Source: Granulosicoccus sp.
Lineage (GTDB): Bacteria; Pseudomonadota; Gammaproteobacteria; Granulosicoccales; Granulosicoccaceae
DNA length: 64,000 bases
Direction: 5' to 3'
Assembly: GCA_020627685.1 (NCBI GenBank)
Contig: JAHDGK010000021.1
Location: 1-64,000 of the forward strand
Shown piece by piece: positions 52,415 through 61,673 of this stretch. The notes below the pieces were generated by a model. The model was given only the letters and a program-made list of their open reading frames with translations, was not told the DNA's origin and ran no database searches. Position 1 is the first letter of the stretch, and every line of letters starts with the position of its first letter. Both the position numbers and the translations under genes were made by a program.

Positions 52415-55249
52415 GTGAAAAATTTTCTAAAGTCAGCTGCACATCAGCATAAAGACCCTCAGGTTCGACTTAGCTCGGTCAACGAGTTGGATGCCAGCTC
52501 AGACGAAGCCCAAGAAATATTGGCGGGTCTGGCAAAGAATGATGAGGATGAGTCCGTCAGAGTTGCTGCTATCGGCAAATTAGATGAACTGAATGTGTTG
52601 CGTGAATTGCTCGGCACACAGATTACCGAGCCTGATCCGATTGCTCAGGCCGCTGAAACTCGGTTGGTCACCAAAATCAACGAAGGCTCTGTCAGCGATG
52701 TGTCTGTGCGGGTTCTTCTAAGTACTCATGCAGGTCGATTATCTATACCGATGGCGGCTCAAGCACCGGACATCAAACATCGCGAATTGGCGCTCAAAGC
52801 TATCGAAGATGAACCCTCACTGTTGCTGATCGTTCAGCAAACCCGGTTTCACGATACGCGTTTAGCGGCAGCGCTTCGACTCTCGCAGCACGATTCCCTG
52901 CGTAGTGCGTTGAGTGCGGTCCGGTCAAAAGACAAAGTGGTTGCGAAGCAGTTGCAACAACGACTCGATGCAGAGGCTGCAGCTGAAGCGGCTTTAATTG
53001 CGAAAAGACACGCCGTCAGTACCACTTTAAAAAATGTACAAAGCCTAAATGACGGTGTTTGGACGCCTCAGCACGGTGGACGTTTGCAGGCAGCCAAGGA
53101 GCGTTGGGCAAGCTTTGAAAAAGAAGACATAGAAGAATCAAACACGGAGTTTGAAAAGGCTGTTGAAAAAGCACAATTGCGTTTAGACGAGTACACGGCT
53201 GCACAGGCAGCTAATGTGGCAACTACCGAGACGGCAGATTCCAAGTCATCGGTAGCACCAGAAGAGGTTGATACCGTGATCGAGGCTGAAAATGCCTCAG
53301 CTGCTGCCAAAGTCGAAGATCCAGCGCTCATACCGGTACTGGACGCTCTGAAAGCCTGCGGCATTTCCGAATTGCCGAAAAAGCTCGAAGCCTTGCAAAC
53401 ACAAGTAGATGCTGATGCAGAACAATCCGCATCAAAACATGTGACTCAAGTGTTGGCATATGGCGCGTCGGTGGCCGTTCTGTTTGATCCTCCGTACGAG
53501 TTGAACAAGGCACGTCCCGCTGCACTGCAGTCACGTATAAAACGAGTCACCGCGTTGGTTGATACGAATAGTTTGCTGCCGGGTATTGATCTTTCCGAGC
53601 ATGTTTTTGTTCGCGAGCTTGCCGAGCACTTAGCAGCCATGAACGATCGAATTGGCAAAGCGCGTCAGGAATCTGCAGATCGCGTCAAAGCCACTCATCG
53701 TCAGTTTGCGGCGTTATCGGGCATCGTGAAAGAAGGTAAGTGGGGCCCGGCAAATAGCATGCTGCGCCGATTGCAGAAAAAAGTGGCTGCGATGGAACCC
53801 GGTGAGCGATCAGGTCTTGATGACAAACTGACACGAGCCGAAACACAGCTTGCCGAAATGGCTGATTGGCAGGATTTTGCGGCGCGGCCAAAGCTTGAAG
53901 CTTTGTGCGATGCTATGGAGGCTTTGCCGGCTAAAGAGCTGGCACCTGAAGCATTGGCCAAAGAGGTTAGAGAGCTACAGAACTCATGGAAGGCGTTAGG
54001 CGTCAGTCGTGCATCAAACGATTTGTGGTCGCGCTTTAAAACCGCTGGCGACACGGCCTACGAGCCGTGCAAAGTCTGGTTCGAACAAAAACAGCAGGAC
54101 CGCCAAGCCAAACTCGACGCAAAAGCCAAACTGTGCGAGACGCTGGAAGCTAAACATGCAACGCTTGAAAACGACCCTGATTGGAAAGCGACCGTTCGAC
54201 TAGTCAATAATGCAAAACGCGATTGGTCAAAAAATCGTGTACCTGACAGAAAACCCGATAAGGGATTGGAAAAGCGTTTCTCAGCGGCATTGAAGCCGTT
54301 TGAAGATGCACTGGCCGTTCAATACGATGCGAACGTTGCCGCCAAGCAAGCATTGGTCGATAAAGTGACCGCACTTGCAGAAGAAGAAATTACTCAGCAT
54401 TCAGCCAATCAGGCTAAAAGTCTTTTAAGTGCATGGAAGCTTGTCGGCATTATGCGTCGTAAAGAAGACCAGGCCCTATGGGAGGTCTTTAATGGTCATC
54501 TGGGTACTATCTTCAAACATCAGCACAAGGTAGAGCGAGAAAAGCAAAGAGCCGGTTTGCAGCATGTGTTTCGTGCAAAAGACATTATCAAGCGCTTAAA
54601 ACAACTATCGAAAGCCAACAGCCTTGATGAGTCTGAAGTTCAAACACTGTCTTCTGAATTTCAAGCGCTTGCAGAATTCCCAGAGCGCGACAAAAAGTTT
54701 TTACTGCGTGATTTCCGGCAGGCTATCGATGCGTGTGGTCGAGTGCAGGACAATGCTAACAAGCGTCGCGTTGAAGCCGCTTATGAGGAACGCAACCGAT
54801 TAGTCGGGTTGTGCGAACAACTAGAGCTTGCCGTTGAACAATCCGATACAGCCAACGATACGTTGGTAGACGATGTAAAACATGCATGGGATGCCAGTGA
54901 AACTCGCGTGGCCCACGAGATTCAACAAGCGCTAGTCAAGCGCCGTGATGATGCTCTTGCTCATCTTGAAAAGGGTAGCAAACCAGATTACGCGACCAAC
55001 GAATCGGCTAGGCGCGATCTCTTGATACGAATGGAGATAGCAGCTGGAATTGACACACCGTCTGAAGACAAGGCCCGGCGTATGCAGTATCAGTTGCAGA
55101 ACCTGCAAGAGGGCATGACGTCAGCATCCGTAAATGATGCGAGGCAAGTGTTAAAAGAATTAGAGCAGTTATGGTTAAGCACGGGTCCTGCATCGCGTAG
55201 TGTGAGCGACTCTCTTCAATCCAGGTACTTAAAAGCTTACAAACGTTAG
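52415..55249 (+). CDS. DUF349-domain coiled-coil protein
   Basis: 944 aa from GTG 52415 (KNFLKSAAHQHKDPQVR follows, matching the usual opening of this family; the frame reaches 52346 but adds a poor leader). A helical protein with HEAT-like short repeats (~15-200), an acidic middle, then at least five DUF349 repeats recognised by WKxLG/W...F-type segments (LQNSWKALGVS, RDWSKNRVPDRKPDK, LLSAWKLVGIMRRKEDQALWEVFNG, EERNRLVGLCEQLE). Function unknown in general. Followed 4 nt later by an EAL-domain gene, so the two are coupled. Confidence 0.85.
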   Translation: MKNFLKSAAHQHKDPQVRLSSVNELDASSDEAQEILAGLAKNDEDESVRVAAIGKLDELNVLRELLGTQITEPDPIAQAAETRLVTKINEGSVSDVSVRVLLSTHAGRLSIPMAAQAPDIKHRELALKAIEDEPSLLLIVQQTRFHDTRLAAALRLSQHDSLRSALSAVRSKDKVVAKQLQQRLDAEAAAEAALIAKRHAVSTTLKNVQSLNDGVWTPQHGGRLQAAKERWASFEKEDIEESNTEFEKAVEKAQLRLDEYTAAQAANVATTETADSKSSVAPEEVDTVIEAENASAAAKVEDPALIPVLDALKACGISELPKKLEALQTQVDADAEQSASKHVTQVLAYGASVAVLFDPPYELNKARPAALQSRIKRVTALVDTNSLLPGIDLSEHVFVRELAEHLAAMNDRIGKARQESADRVKATHRQFAALSGIVKEGKWGPANSMLRRLQKKVAAMEPGERSGLDDKLTRAETQLAEMADWQDFAARPKLEALCDAMEALPAKELAPEALAKEVRELQNSWKALGVSRASNDLWSRFKTAGDTAYEPCKVWFEQKQQDRQAKLDAKAKLCETLEAKHATLENDPDWKATVRLVNNAKRDWSKNRVPDRKPDKGLEKRFSAALKPFEDALAVQYDANVAAKQALVDKVTALAEEEITQHSANQAKSLLSAWKLVGIMRRKEDQALWEVFNGHLGTIFKHQHKVEREKQRAGLQHVFRAKDIIKRLKQLSKANSLDESEVQTLSSEFQALAEFPERDKKFLLRDFRQAIDACGRVQDNANKRRVEAAYEERNRLVGLCEQLELAVEQSDTANDTLVDDVKHAWDASETRVAHEIQQALVKRRDDALAHLEKGSKPDYATNESARRDLLIRMEIAAGIDTPSEDKARRMQYQLQNLQEGMTSASVNDARQVLKELEQLWLSTGPASRSVSDSLQSRYLKAYKR

Positions 55250-55253
55250 TGCT

Positions 55254-56465
55254 GTGGACAACCCCACAGCATTAACGCAGGCCGCCCTCGAGCGAGCTAT
55301 GCATAACAATGAGCTGGTATTGTATTACCAGCCGAAGGTATGCTTGCTGCGCGGTGTTGTTATCGGTGCAGAGGCGTTAGTACGGTGGTCCGATCGTGAG
55401 CATGGTTTATTGGCTCCCGATGTGTTCCTGCCGTTAGCTGAAAAAAGCGGTTTGCTACACGATTTAACGCTCAAACTTCTCGATCAGATAGTTGACGCAT
55501 CTAAGCAGCTTCGCGAACGCGAAGAACTTGGCAGCCTTGCGAACCCAGCGCTCTCCGTTGAGCCTATGTCCATCTCAATGAACGTTGCGCCCAATGATTT
55601 GGCATCGCGAACGATTAGTAACCGCATTAAAGAATTATTGGCCGGTCGTGAAATCCGTTCCACTGATTTGCAGATCGAGATAACTGAAAGTGCGGTAATG
55701 GGCAATGTCGATCGTGTTTACGATGATTTGTGCAGGCTCAAGAGCATGGGTATAAAAATTCTCATGGATGATTTTGGCACTGGCTATTCATCGATCGATC
55801 GATTGAGCCAACTGCCCTTCGATGCGCTTAAGTTGGATCAGGGCGTTGTGAAGCGTATGGGAACATCGCGGCAGAACCTCGACGTTGTGCGTTCTGCTAT
55901 CTCTATGGCTCGTGAGCTGGGTATGACCTCGGTTGCCGAGGGAATCGAGTCAGCTGAAATATATAATTTTCTGTTGGCTCACGGCTGCGAAGAAGCTCAG
56001 GGCTATTTCATTGCCCACCCTATGTCGTTTGCAGATTTCCAAGATTTTTTATCGGTTAACCATCACTTTGAAGGCTCTCAAATAGGCCGTGTTCATCAGG
56101 CCAGCCTTGATTTGCTCAGGTACCGCAAAATGCTGATGGATGCTGCCTTTTGCGCCCGGTTGGGGCAGGGTGTTTCATTGAAGTCGGTAGCGGATCCCGA
56201 GATTGACTTTGATGTCCGCCGATCTCCCATAGGCTCCTGGTATTACGGCGTCGGTCAGCAGCTCGCCGATGTGGAATCATTCGTTTCCATGGAAGATTCT
56301 CTGCGTAAAGTTCATGCCGATGGTCGAAGTTTTCTACAGCTAATACGCAGTGGAATGTCTGCGACTGAGCTTGAACAGTCTATTTCCAACATCGATATCC
56401 AGATTGGGTCGTTAATTTCTCAGTTACATAAACTGGAACATTTACTACTGACATCGCGGGCTTAA
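55254..56465 (+). CDS. EAL-domain c-di-GMP phosphodiesterase with C-terminal CZB-like domain
   Basis: 403 aa, GTG start 4 nt after DUF349. EAL domain (~1-255): EALVRW signature as AEALVRWSDREHG, catalytic Glu/Asn motifs in SISMNVAPNDL and ITESAVM, DDFGTGYSSIDRL with two metal Asp, LKLDQGVV and SVAEGIES. All residues for c-di-GMP hydrolysis look present. The C-terminal ~130 residues resemble a CZB zinc-sensor domain (IGSWYYGVGQQL, SLRKVHADGRSF), but the Cys and most His ligands of CZB are replaced. Likely soluble and cytosolic. Confidence 0.87.
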   Translation: MDNPTALTQAALERAMHNNELVLYYQPKVCLLRGVVIGAEALVRWSDREHGLLAPDVFLPLAEKSGLLHDLTLKLLDQIVDASKQLREREELGSLANPALSVEPMSISMNVAPNDLASRTISNRIKELLAGREIRSTDLQIEITESAVMGNVDRVYDDLCRLKSMGIKILMDDFGTGYSSIDRLSQLPFDALKLDQGVVKRMGTSRQNLDVVRSAISMARELGMTSVAEGIESAEIYNFLLAHGCEEAQGYFIAHPMSFADFQDFLSVNHHFEGSQIGRVHQASLDLLRYRKMLMDAAFCARLGQGVSLKSVADPEIDFDVRRSPIGSWYYGVGQQLADVESFVSMEDSLRKVHADGRSFLQLIRSGMSATELEQSISNIDIQIGSLISQLHKLEHLLLTSRA

Positions 56466-56795
56466 TTGACGTTTCTCTGATGACGATTAAGTATCAGTTG
56501 AACCTGCATGGTGCGCATAGCACTGTAATGGTGCATTGTTGAGCGTGAGCTGTTTTGAACCTATGGATTCCATTAGAAAAGGTTTGTTAAGAATAAACCG
56601 TTAAGACAGACGCACCATAATGAGTCGTTTTTTCTCATCGAATATCTGTAAATTCACGCAAGCTTAGACACCGTTAAAGCGTATAAGCTTTTCTTCTGCA
56701 TCATTGATGTGAATTGCGTAAATGCCTGCTATACGTGCATTTAATGCATCTCGTTGGTATGATCCCCGAGTCTTTTTTACAGGGGTAAGTTAGTC
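56466..56795. other. 330-nt region upstream of amt
   Basis: No gene is visible. The left part carries the NtrC-like site at 56519-56535. The rest is AT-rich with a small palindrome TGCATT-T-AATGCA (56736-56748). I looked for GG-N10-GC (sigma-54) through 56536-56795 and found none at exact spacing. Confidence 0.6.
56519..56535 (+). promoter_or_regulatory. NtrC (NRI) binding-site-like sequence upstream of amt-glnK
   Basis: AGCACTGTAATGGTGCA matches the classical NtrC operator TGCACTAAAATGGTGCA at 14 of 17 positions, with both half-sites intact except the first base. About 260 nt before amt; a further half-site TGGTGC lies just upstream (56510-56515). Suits activation of amt-glnK under nitrogen limitation, known for this gene pair. 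The partner sigma-54 promoter was not found. Confidence 0.55.
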
Positions 56796-57986
56796 GTGGA
56801 GTCATTACAAGCAGGTAGCGACGTTCTATTTGTTCTCTTAGGCGCTATCTTGGTGCTCTTTATGCACTCTGGTTTTGCATTCCTAGAAGTCGGAACGGTG
56901 CGAGAGAAAAACCAGGTAAATGCCTTGGTTAAAATCTTTTCTGATTTTGCGGTATGCACCGTTGCGTACTTTTTTATCGGATACCCCTTAGCGTACGGAA
57001 TTGATTTTTTTGCGTCCGCTTCTGAGTTATCTATCAACAATGGATACGAACTCGTTAAGTTCTTTTTCCTATTAACGTTTGCGGCGGCTATCCCGGCCAT
57101 TGTTTCTGGTGGTATCGCCGAACGTGCTCGCTTTTATCCACAGATCGTCGCCTCCATTGTTATCGTGGCTCTGGTCTACCCGTTTTTTGAGGGTATTGTC
57201 TGGAATGGCAATTTCGGATTCCAGAGCTGGTTGGAGTCATTAACCGGGTTTGGCTTCCATGACTTTGCTGGCTCCATCGTGGTTCATGGAATGGGTGGCT
57301 GGATTGCTTTTGGTGCTGTCATCCTGCTAGGTGCTCGTGTGGGGCGATACAGCCGTGATGGTGGAGCAAGTGGAAACTTTGCTCCCAGCAGTATTCCTTT
57401 CCTCGCACTGGGTGCATGGATACTGACCGTCGGTTGGTTTGGTTTTAACGTTATGTCAGCCCAGAGTGTTGAAGGCATCAGTGGTCTGGTTGCCATGAAC
57501 TCCTTAATGGCAATGGCAGGTGGGGCAATTGCAGCTTTGTTTGTCGGACGCGCCGACCCAGGCTTCTTGCACAATGGTCCGCTGGCAGGCCTTGTGGCTG
57601 TCTGTGCCGGCTCAGATATCATGCACCCGATGGGCTCATTAGTTGTGGGCGCCGTGGCTGGAGCTCTGTTTGTTATTACATTCACCTTGGCGCAGAATCG
57701 CTGGAAAATCGATGATGTGCTCGGTGTTTGGCCGTTACACGGCCTGTGTGGAGCTTGGGGCGGGATTGCTGCTGGTATATTCGGGTCTGAAGCGTTAGGC
57801 GGTCTGGGCGGCGTTAGCTTGCTCAGTCAGGTCATCGGCACAGCTGCAGGTATTGTCGTTGCGGTAATTGGCGGGTTTGTTGTATATGGTGTACTGAAAG
57901 CCACCGTCGGAATCAGACTCACCGAAGAGGAAGAATTCAACGGAGCCGACCTGAGTATTCACAAGATCTCATCTACATCTCGTTAA
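56796..57986 (+). CDS. amt: Ammonium transporter Amt
   Basis: 396 aa, GTG start with AGGGG upstream. Eleven hydrophobic helices; the twin-histidine pore is in FAGSIVVHGMGGW and VWPLHGLCGAWGG; SGFAFLEVGTVREKN at the first helix and SGGIAERARF are Amt hallmarks. No signal peptide is seen, unlike E. coli AmtB. Moves ammonium across the inner membrane and is blocked by GlnK, whose gene follows 15 nt later. Confidence 0.94.
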   Translation: MESLQAGSDVLFVLLGAILVLFMHSGFAFLEVGTVREKNQVNALVKIFSDFAVCTVAYFFIGYPLAYGIDFFASASELSINNGYELVKFFFLLTFAAAIPAIVSGGIAERARFYPQIVASIVIVALVYPFFEGIVWNGNFGFQSWLESLTGFGFHDFAGSIVVHGMGGWIAFGAVILLGARVGRYSRDGGASGNFAPSSIPFLALGAWILTVGWFGFNVMSAQSVEGISGLVAMNSLMAMAGGAIAALFVGRADPGFLHNGPLAGLVAVCAGSDIMHPMGSLVVGAVAGALFVITFTLAQNRWKIDDVLGVWPLHGLCGAWGGIAAGIFGSEALGGLGGVSLLSQVIGTAAGIVVAVIGGFVVYGVLKATVGIRLTEEEEFNGADLSIHKISSTSR

Positions 57987-58340
<354 letters not shown>

Positions 58341-58371
58341 TCTTTATTTACCTTTCTCAATGCCCAATACG

Positions 58372-58406
58372 AAAACAGCCGCTATAAGCGGCTGTTTTTG
58401 TTTTTG
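58372..58406. terminator. Strong rho-independent terminator after glnK
   Basis: ACAGCCGC/GCGGCTGT perfect 8-bp stem with loop TATAA, extended by A and T runs, then TTTTTGTTTTTG. Symmetrical A/T flanks let it end both glnK and the convergent LysR gene. Confidence 0.92.
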
Positions 58407-59315
58407 CTATTGACGTTCCCAAGGGGGGTTGGGCGTAAATTTTCCAACCATGAAATCCGTGAAGACTCTCACTTTGTTGCTCAGGTGTCGTCTGTGCGGG
58501 TATACCAATTGGATTGTGGATGAGTCAACGGCATGGTCTTGGAGTAAGGGCACCACGACTCCGGATTCGATAGAAGGCTGTACAACGTAGGTAGCCAATC
58601 GTGCGATACCGATTCCGGCTTTGACCGCTTCGTGCAGTGCTGAAGCACTGTTGGTATGAAAGTTACCCTTTACACGCTGAACCCTGATACCAGACTCAGC
58701 TGCAAATTCCCAATCGTTGAAATGCTGAATAGCCGAGTGAGTCAAGCAGTTATGGTTCAGTAAGTCTTCCGGCGAGGTGGGAGTTCCGTGCTTCGCCAGA
58801 TAGTCAGGAGCTGCGCAGATAACGCGCTTATTGACTGCTAAACGACGTGCCACCAAAGATTCATCTGTGAGGCCGTCGCTGAGCACGAGAGCGACATCAA
58901 CGCTTTCGCCAACCAGATCGACTTCACGTTCGCTAAGCTCAAGCTCAACACGCAGTTCTGGGTACATAGCCATGAACTCGGGCATTAGCTTGATCATTTG
59001 CAAACGGGCGAATGCGGATACAGTGGTCACTCTGAGAGTGCCAGTCACTTTGTCGTGCAACGCCATGACGGCGTCTTCAGCTTGTTTTATCTCATCCAGG
59101 ATTGCGCCGCAGCGATCATTGAATGCGTGACCTTCAGCGGTCATGCTGAGTTTTCTGGTCGTGCGTTGAAACAAACGCGCGCCAAGGCGATCTTCCAGGC
59201 GGGTAATCAGCTTACTCACCGCAGAAGGGGTTAGATCAAGTTCTCGAGCGGCTGCAGAAAAGCTACCCATATCGGCAGCTTTTGAGAAAACCAGCATTTC
59301 GGTGTATTTGTCCAT
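58407..59315 (-). CDS. LysR-family transcriptional regulator
   Basis: A 302-aa LTTR: N-terminal winged helix (MLVFSKAADMGSFSAAARELDLTPSAVSKLITRLEDRLGARL spans residues ~7-48) and a C-terminal effector domain (LRVTTVSAFARLQMIKLMPEF and following). Closest in style to the CrgA/AaeR-DsdC-like group with FSAAARELDLTPSAVSKLI. Divergent from the small 61-aa gene and the mini-ORF, which it may control; an imperfect repeat ACAATT..AATTGT lies between them. Confidence 0.92.
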   Translation of the reverse strand: MDKYTEMLVFSKAADMGSFSAAARELDLTPSAVSKLITRLEDRLGARLFQRTTRKLSMTAEGHAFNDRCGAILDEIKQAEDAVMALHDKVTGTLRVTTVSAFARLQMIKLMPEFMAMYPELRVELELSEREVDLVGESVDVALVLSDGLTDESLVARRLAVNKRVICAAPDYLAKHGTPTSPEDLLNHNCLTHSAIQHFNDWEFAAESGIRVQRVKGNFHTNSASALHEAVKAGIGIARLATYVVQPSIESGVVVPLLQDHAVDSSTIQLVYPHRRHLSNKVRVFTDFMVGKFTPNPPWERQ

Positions 59316-59387
59316 ATTTATATGTGCTTATTATTCACAATTACTAGTGGTATTCGTGCAATTGTACTCTTTTTGGGAGGCAATACT

Positions 59388-59456
59388 ATGAATTGCATCA
59401 CCAGCATACTAGACAAGGGCACACGAAATGAAGCAAGAAACGATCAAACCTACTAA
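59388..59456 (+). CDS. 22-codon upstream mini-ORF
   Basis: ATG 59388 to TAA 59456 (starts MNCITSILDKGTRN) with a good GGGAGG 8 nt upstream. It overlaps the first 29 nt of the 61-aa gene in another frame, so it may act as a leader that couples or regulates translation. Could be chance. Confidence 0.35.
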   Translation: MNCITSILDKGTRNEARNDQTY

Positions 59457-59613
59457 TGAGCAAATCAATCGACTGATGGAAGAGGCGCGAGTACTGCGCA
59501 GTCAGGAGGTTTTTCGACTCAGTGGCAAGTTATTTAAGCTTCCCATGAGGCTGTTAAGTCGCACTCGTAAGGCAACCCTGTCTTCAGACAAAGCTGTGGC
59601 ACAGGGCTCTTAA
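59428..59613 (+). CDS. Small basic protein (61 aa), RSP_7527-like
   Basis: 61 aa, ATG with AAGGG 8 nt upstream. Helical N-terminus TNEQINRLMEEARVLRSQEVFRL followed by a basic amphipathic stretch GKLFKLPMRLLSRTRKA, resembling the small RSP_7527-type proteins found beside LysR genes in many marine proteobacteria; that match is from memory. No membrane helix. It ends in a clear terminator. Confidence 0.6.
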   Translation: MKQETIKPTNEQINRLMEEARVLRSQEVFRLSGKLFKLPMRLLSRTRKATLSSDKAVAQGS

Positions 59614-59634
59614 AACTCTCTTTGAGAATGAAAC

Positions 59635-59670
59635 ACCTTGCCGGCAATAAGCTCGTCGGCAAGGTAGGTT
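59635..59670 (+). terminator. Rho-independent terminator after the 61-aa gene
   Basis: Perfect 9-bp stem ACCTTGCCG/CGGCAAGGT (59635-59665) with a 13-nt loop, then AGGTTTTTA. Confidence 0.75.
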
Positions 59671-59711
59671 TTTAGCTATGCTGGTTAACCCTTAACCGGA
59701 TAGACGCAATC

Positions 59712-61550
59712 GTGTACCGCTTCTTTGAATCTTTGATTGATCCGCTGCGGCCTACACCTGCTAGTCAGCCTCCCGAAAAGACACTGTCTTTCTTCTGGTT
59801 CTATTTGGCGCCTATCAAAGGCGTTCTTTTATCGACACTCGTGTTGTCGGGTATTGCAGCTCTAAGCGAGCTGTACGTATACATCTACCTCGGCAGAATT
59901 TTAGATTGGATGAGCGAGGCCGATCGCGCATCTTTTCTAAGCACGCATTCAACAGCACTTATCTGGATGGCCATCGTCGTTATCCTGATACGACCGGTGT
60001 CTATGCTTGCAACTAGAGCGATCATCAATCTGGCCGTGGCCCCGGGTCTTGCCAACGCAACCCGTTGGCAGAATCATCGCTATGTCCTTAGACAGAGCAT
60101 GACGTTTTTTCAAAATGACTTTGCCGGCCGTGTCGCACAGAAGATCATGCAGACCGGGCACGCCGTGCGAGAGTCAGTGCTCAACATTATTGATGGTGCC
60201 TGGATGTTGGTTATCTATCTGGTTGGCACCGCGATCTTTTTTATCGATATCAGCTCCTTGTTGCTAATTCCAATTTTGCTCTGGATGGTCGCGTACTTCG
60301 CTGTTGTTCTTTTTATGGTGCCGCCCGTGCGCCGTAAATCCGCAAAGCTATCTGAAGAAAATTCAGTGTTGATGGGACGAATAGTCGACAGCTACACCAA
60401 CATTCAATCGGTAAAGCTCTTCGCCCATCATTCACTGGAAGCAGACTTTGCCGGCGATGGCATATTACGACAGACGCGTGCTTTTAGAGTTTTAATGCGC
60501 GCCATCTTGGGTATGACGGTTACGCTTACCGTATTGAATACACTGCTGATTGCAGGAACAGCTGCTGTATCCATCGGCCTTTGGATGGCGGAGCTGATTA
60601 CTGTGGGTGAGATAGCGGTAGCTAACGGCTTAGTGATTCGTTTGAATCAAATGTCCACCTGGGTGCTTAGAACGATTACCTCCTTATTTGAAAATATCGG
60701 GACAGTGCAGAATGGCATTGAGACTATTTCGCAGCCACTACTGATTAAAGACAAGGCAGATGCAAAACCGTTAAACGTTAAGGAGGGTCAAATTCGTTTC
60801 GATGCTGTCGGTTTTCAATATGACGCAGAAGGTCAGGGTGGAAGGGTCGTTCACGATTTAAGTTTCGACATTAGGCCTGGTGAAAAAGTGGGGCTGGTTG
60901 GAAAATCTGGTGCGGGCAAATCAACTCTGATTGATCTGTTGATTCGTTTCCACGATGTTGATACCGGCTCAATTACTATTGACGATCAGGACATCCGAAA
61001 CGTAACGCAAGACAGCCTACGTTCGAACATTGCGGTCGTCAGTCAGGACACTTCCTTGTTACATCGATCTATCCGCGACAACATTCGCTACGGACAGCCT
61101 GAAGCGACTGATGAGCACATACTAAAAGCTGCACAGCTTGCGGAAGCCATGTCGTTTATACCTGAGCTGACGGATCCGCAAGGTCGTCGTGGTTTGGATG
61201 CTCACGTTGGTGAGCGTGGCGTGAAACTCTCCGGAGGGCAGCGTCAGCGCATTGCAATTGCTCGAGTCATCTTAAAAAACGCTCCCATTCTCATCCTTGA
61301 CGAGGCAACGTCCGCGTTGGACTCTGAAGTCGAGGCTGCGATACAACAACAGTTGTCGTTACTCATGGAAGGGAAAACGGTACTCGCAGTCGCACACCGC
61401 CTGTCTACCATTGCAGCGTTAGACAAGCTCATCGTGCTGGATCAAGGGCATATCGTAGAAGTCGGCACGCATGCGCAGCTCATCGAAAAAGGTGGTTTGT
61501 ACGCACGCTTGTGGCATCGTCAATCCGGTGGTTTTCTGGGGCATGGCTAA
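59712..61550 (+). CDS. ABC multidrug/lipid exporter, fused permease-ATPase
   Basis: 612 aa, GTG start. Six-helix exporter domain (~30-325) then ATPase: Walker A GLVGKSGAGKSTLIDLL, Q-loop VVSQDTSLLHRSI, signature VKLSGGQRQRIAIAR, Walker B ILILDEATSALDSE and H-loop VAHRLST. MsbA/MdlB-like half transporter acting as a homodimer. No substrate gene nearby. Preceded by a terminator, so it has its own promoter. Confidence 0.9.
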   Translation: MYRFFESLIDPLRPTPASQPPEKTLSFFWFYLAPIKGVLLSTLVLSGIAALSELYVYIYLGRILDWMSEADRASFLSTHSTALIWMAIVVILIRPVSMLATRAIINLAVAPGLANATRWQNHRYVLRQSMTFFQNDFAGRVAQKIMQTGHAVRESVLNIIDGAWMLVIYLVGTAIFFIDISSLLLIPILLWMVAYFAVVLFMVPPVRRKSAKLSEENSVLMGRIVDSYTNIQSVKLFAHHSLEADFAGDGILRQTRAFRVLMRAILGMTVTLTVLNTLLIAGTAAVSIGLWMAELITVGEIAVANGLVIRLNQMSTWVLRTITSLFENIGTVQNGIETISQPLLIKDKADAKPLNVKEGQIRFDAVGFQYDAEGQGGRVVHDLSFDIRPGEKVGLVGKSGAGKSTLIDLLIRFHDVDTGSITIDDQDIRNVTQDSLRSNIAVVSQDTSLLHRSIRDNIRYGQPEATDEHILKAAQLAEAMSFIPELTDPQGRRGLDAHVGERGVKLSGGQRQRIAIARVILKNAPILILDEATSALDSEVEAAIQQQLSLLMEGKTVLAVAHRLSTIAALDKLIVLDQGHIVEVGTHAQLIEKGGLYARLWHRQSGGFLGHG

Positions 61551-61673
61551 GTGTCTTAGCCCTTAAAAATCTTAAATTTGCGGTGCGGTGCTTGAGTGAA
61601 AATTTGCTAATGGGCTTAACCCCTTGCAAATGTTGTGGTATACACAGTACGCAACAAAAAAATGTAACTGACG

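Noticed and set aside
56536-56795. Sigma-54 promoter for amt
   Set aside because: No GG-N10-GC found at exact spacing.
57284-57685. 133-codon minus-strand frame
   Set aside because: Antisense of amt; composition mirrors membrane codons.
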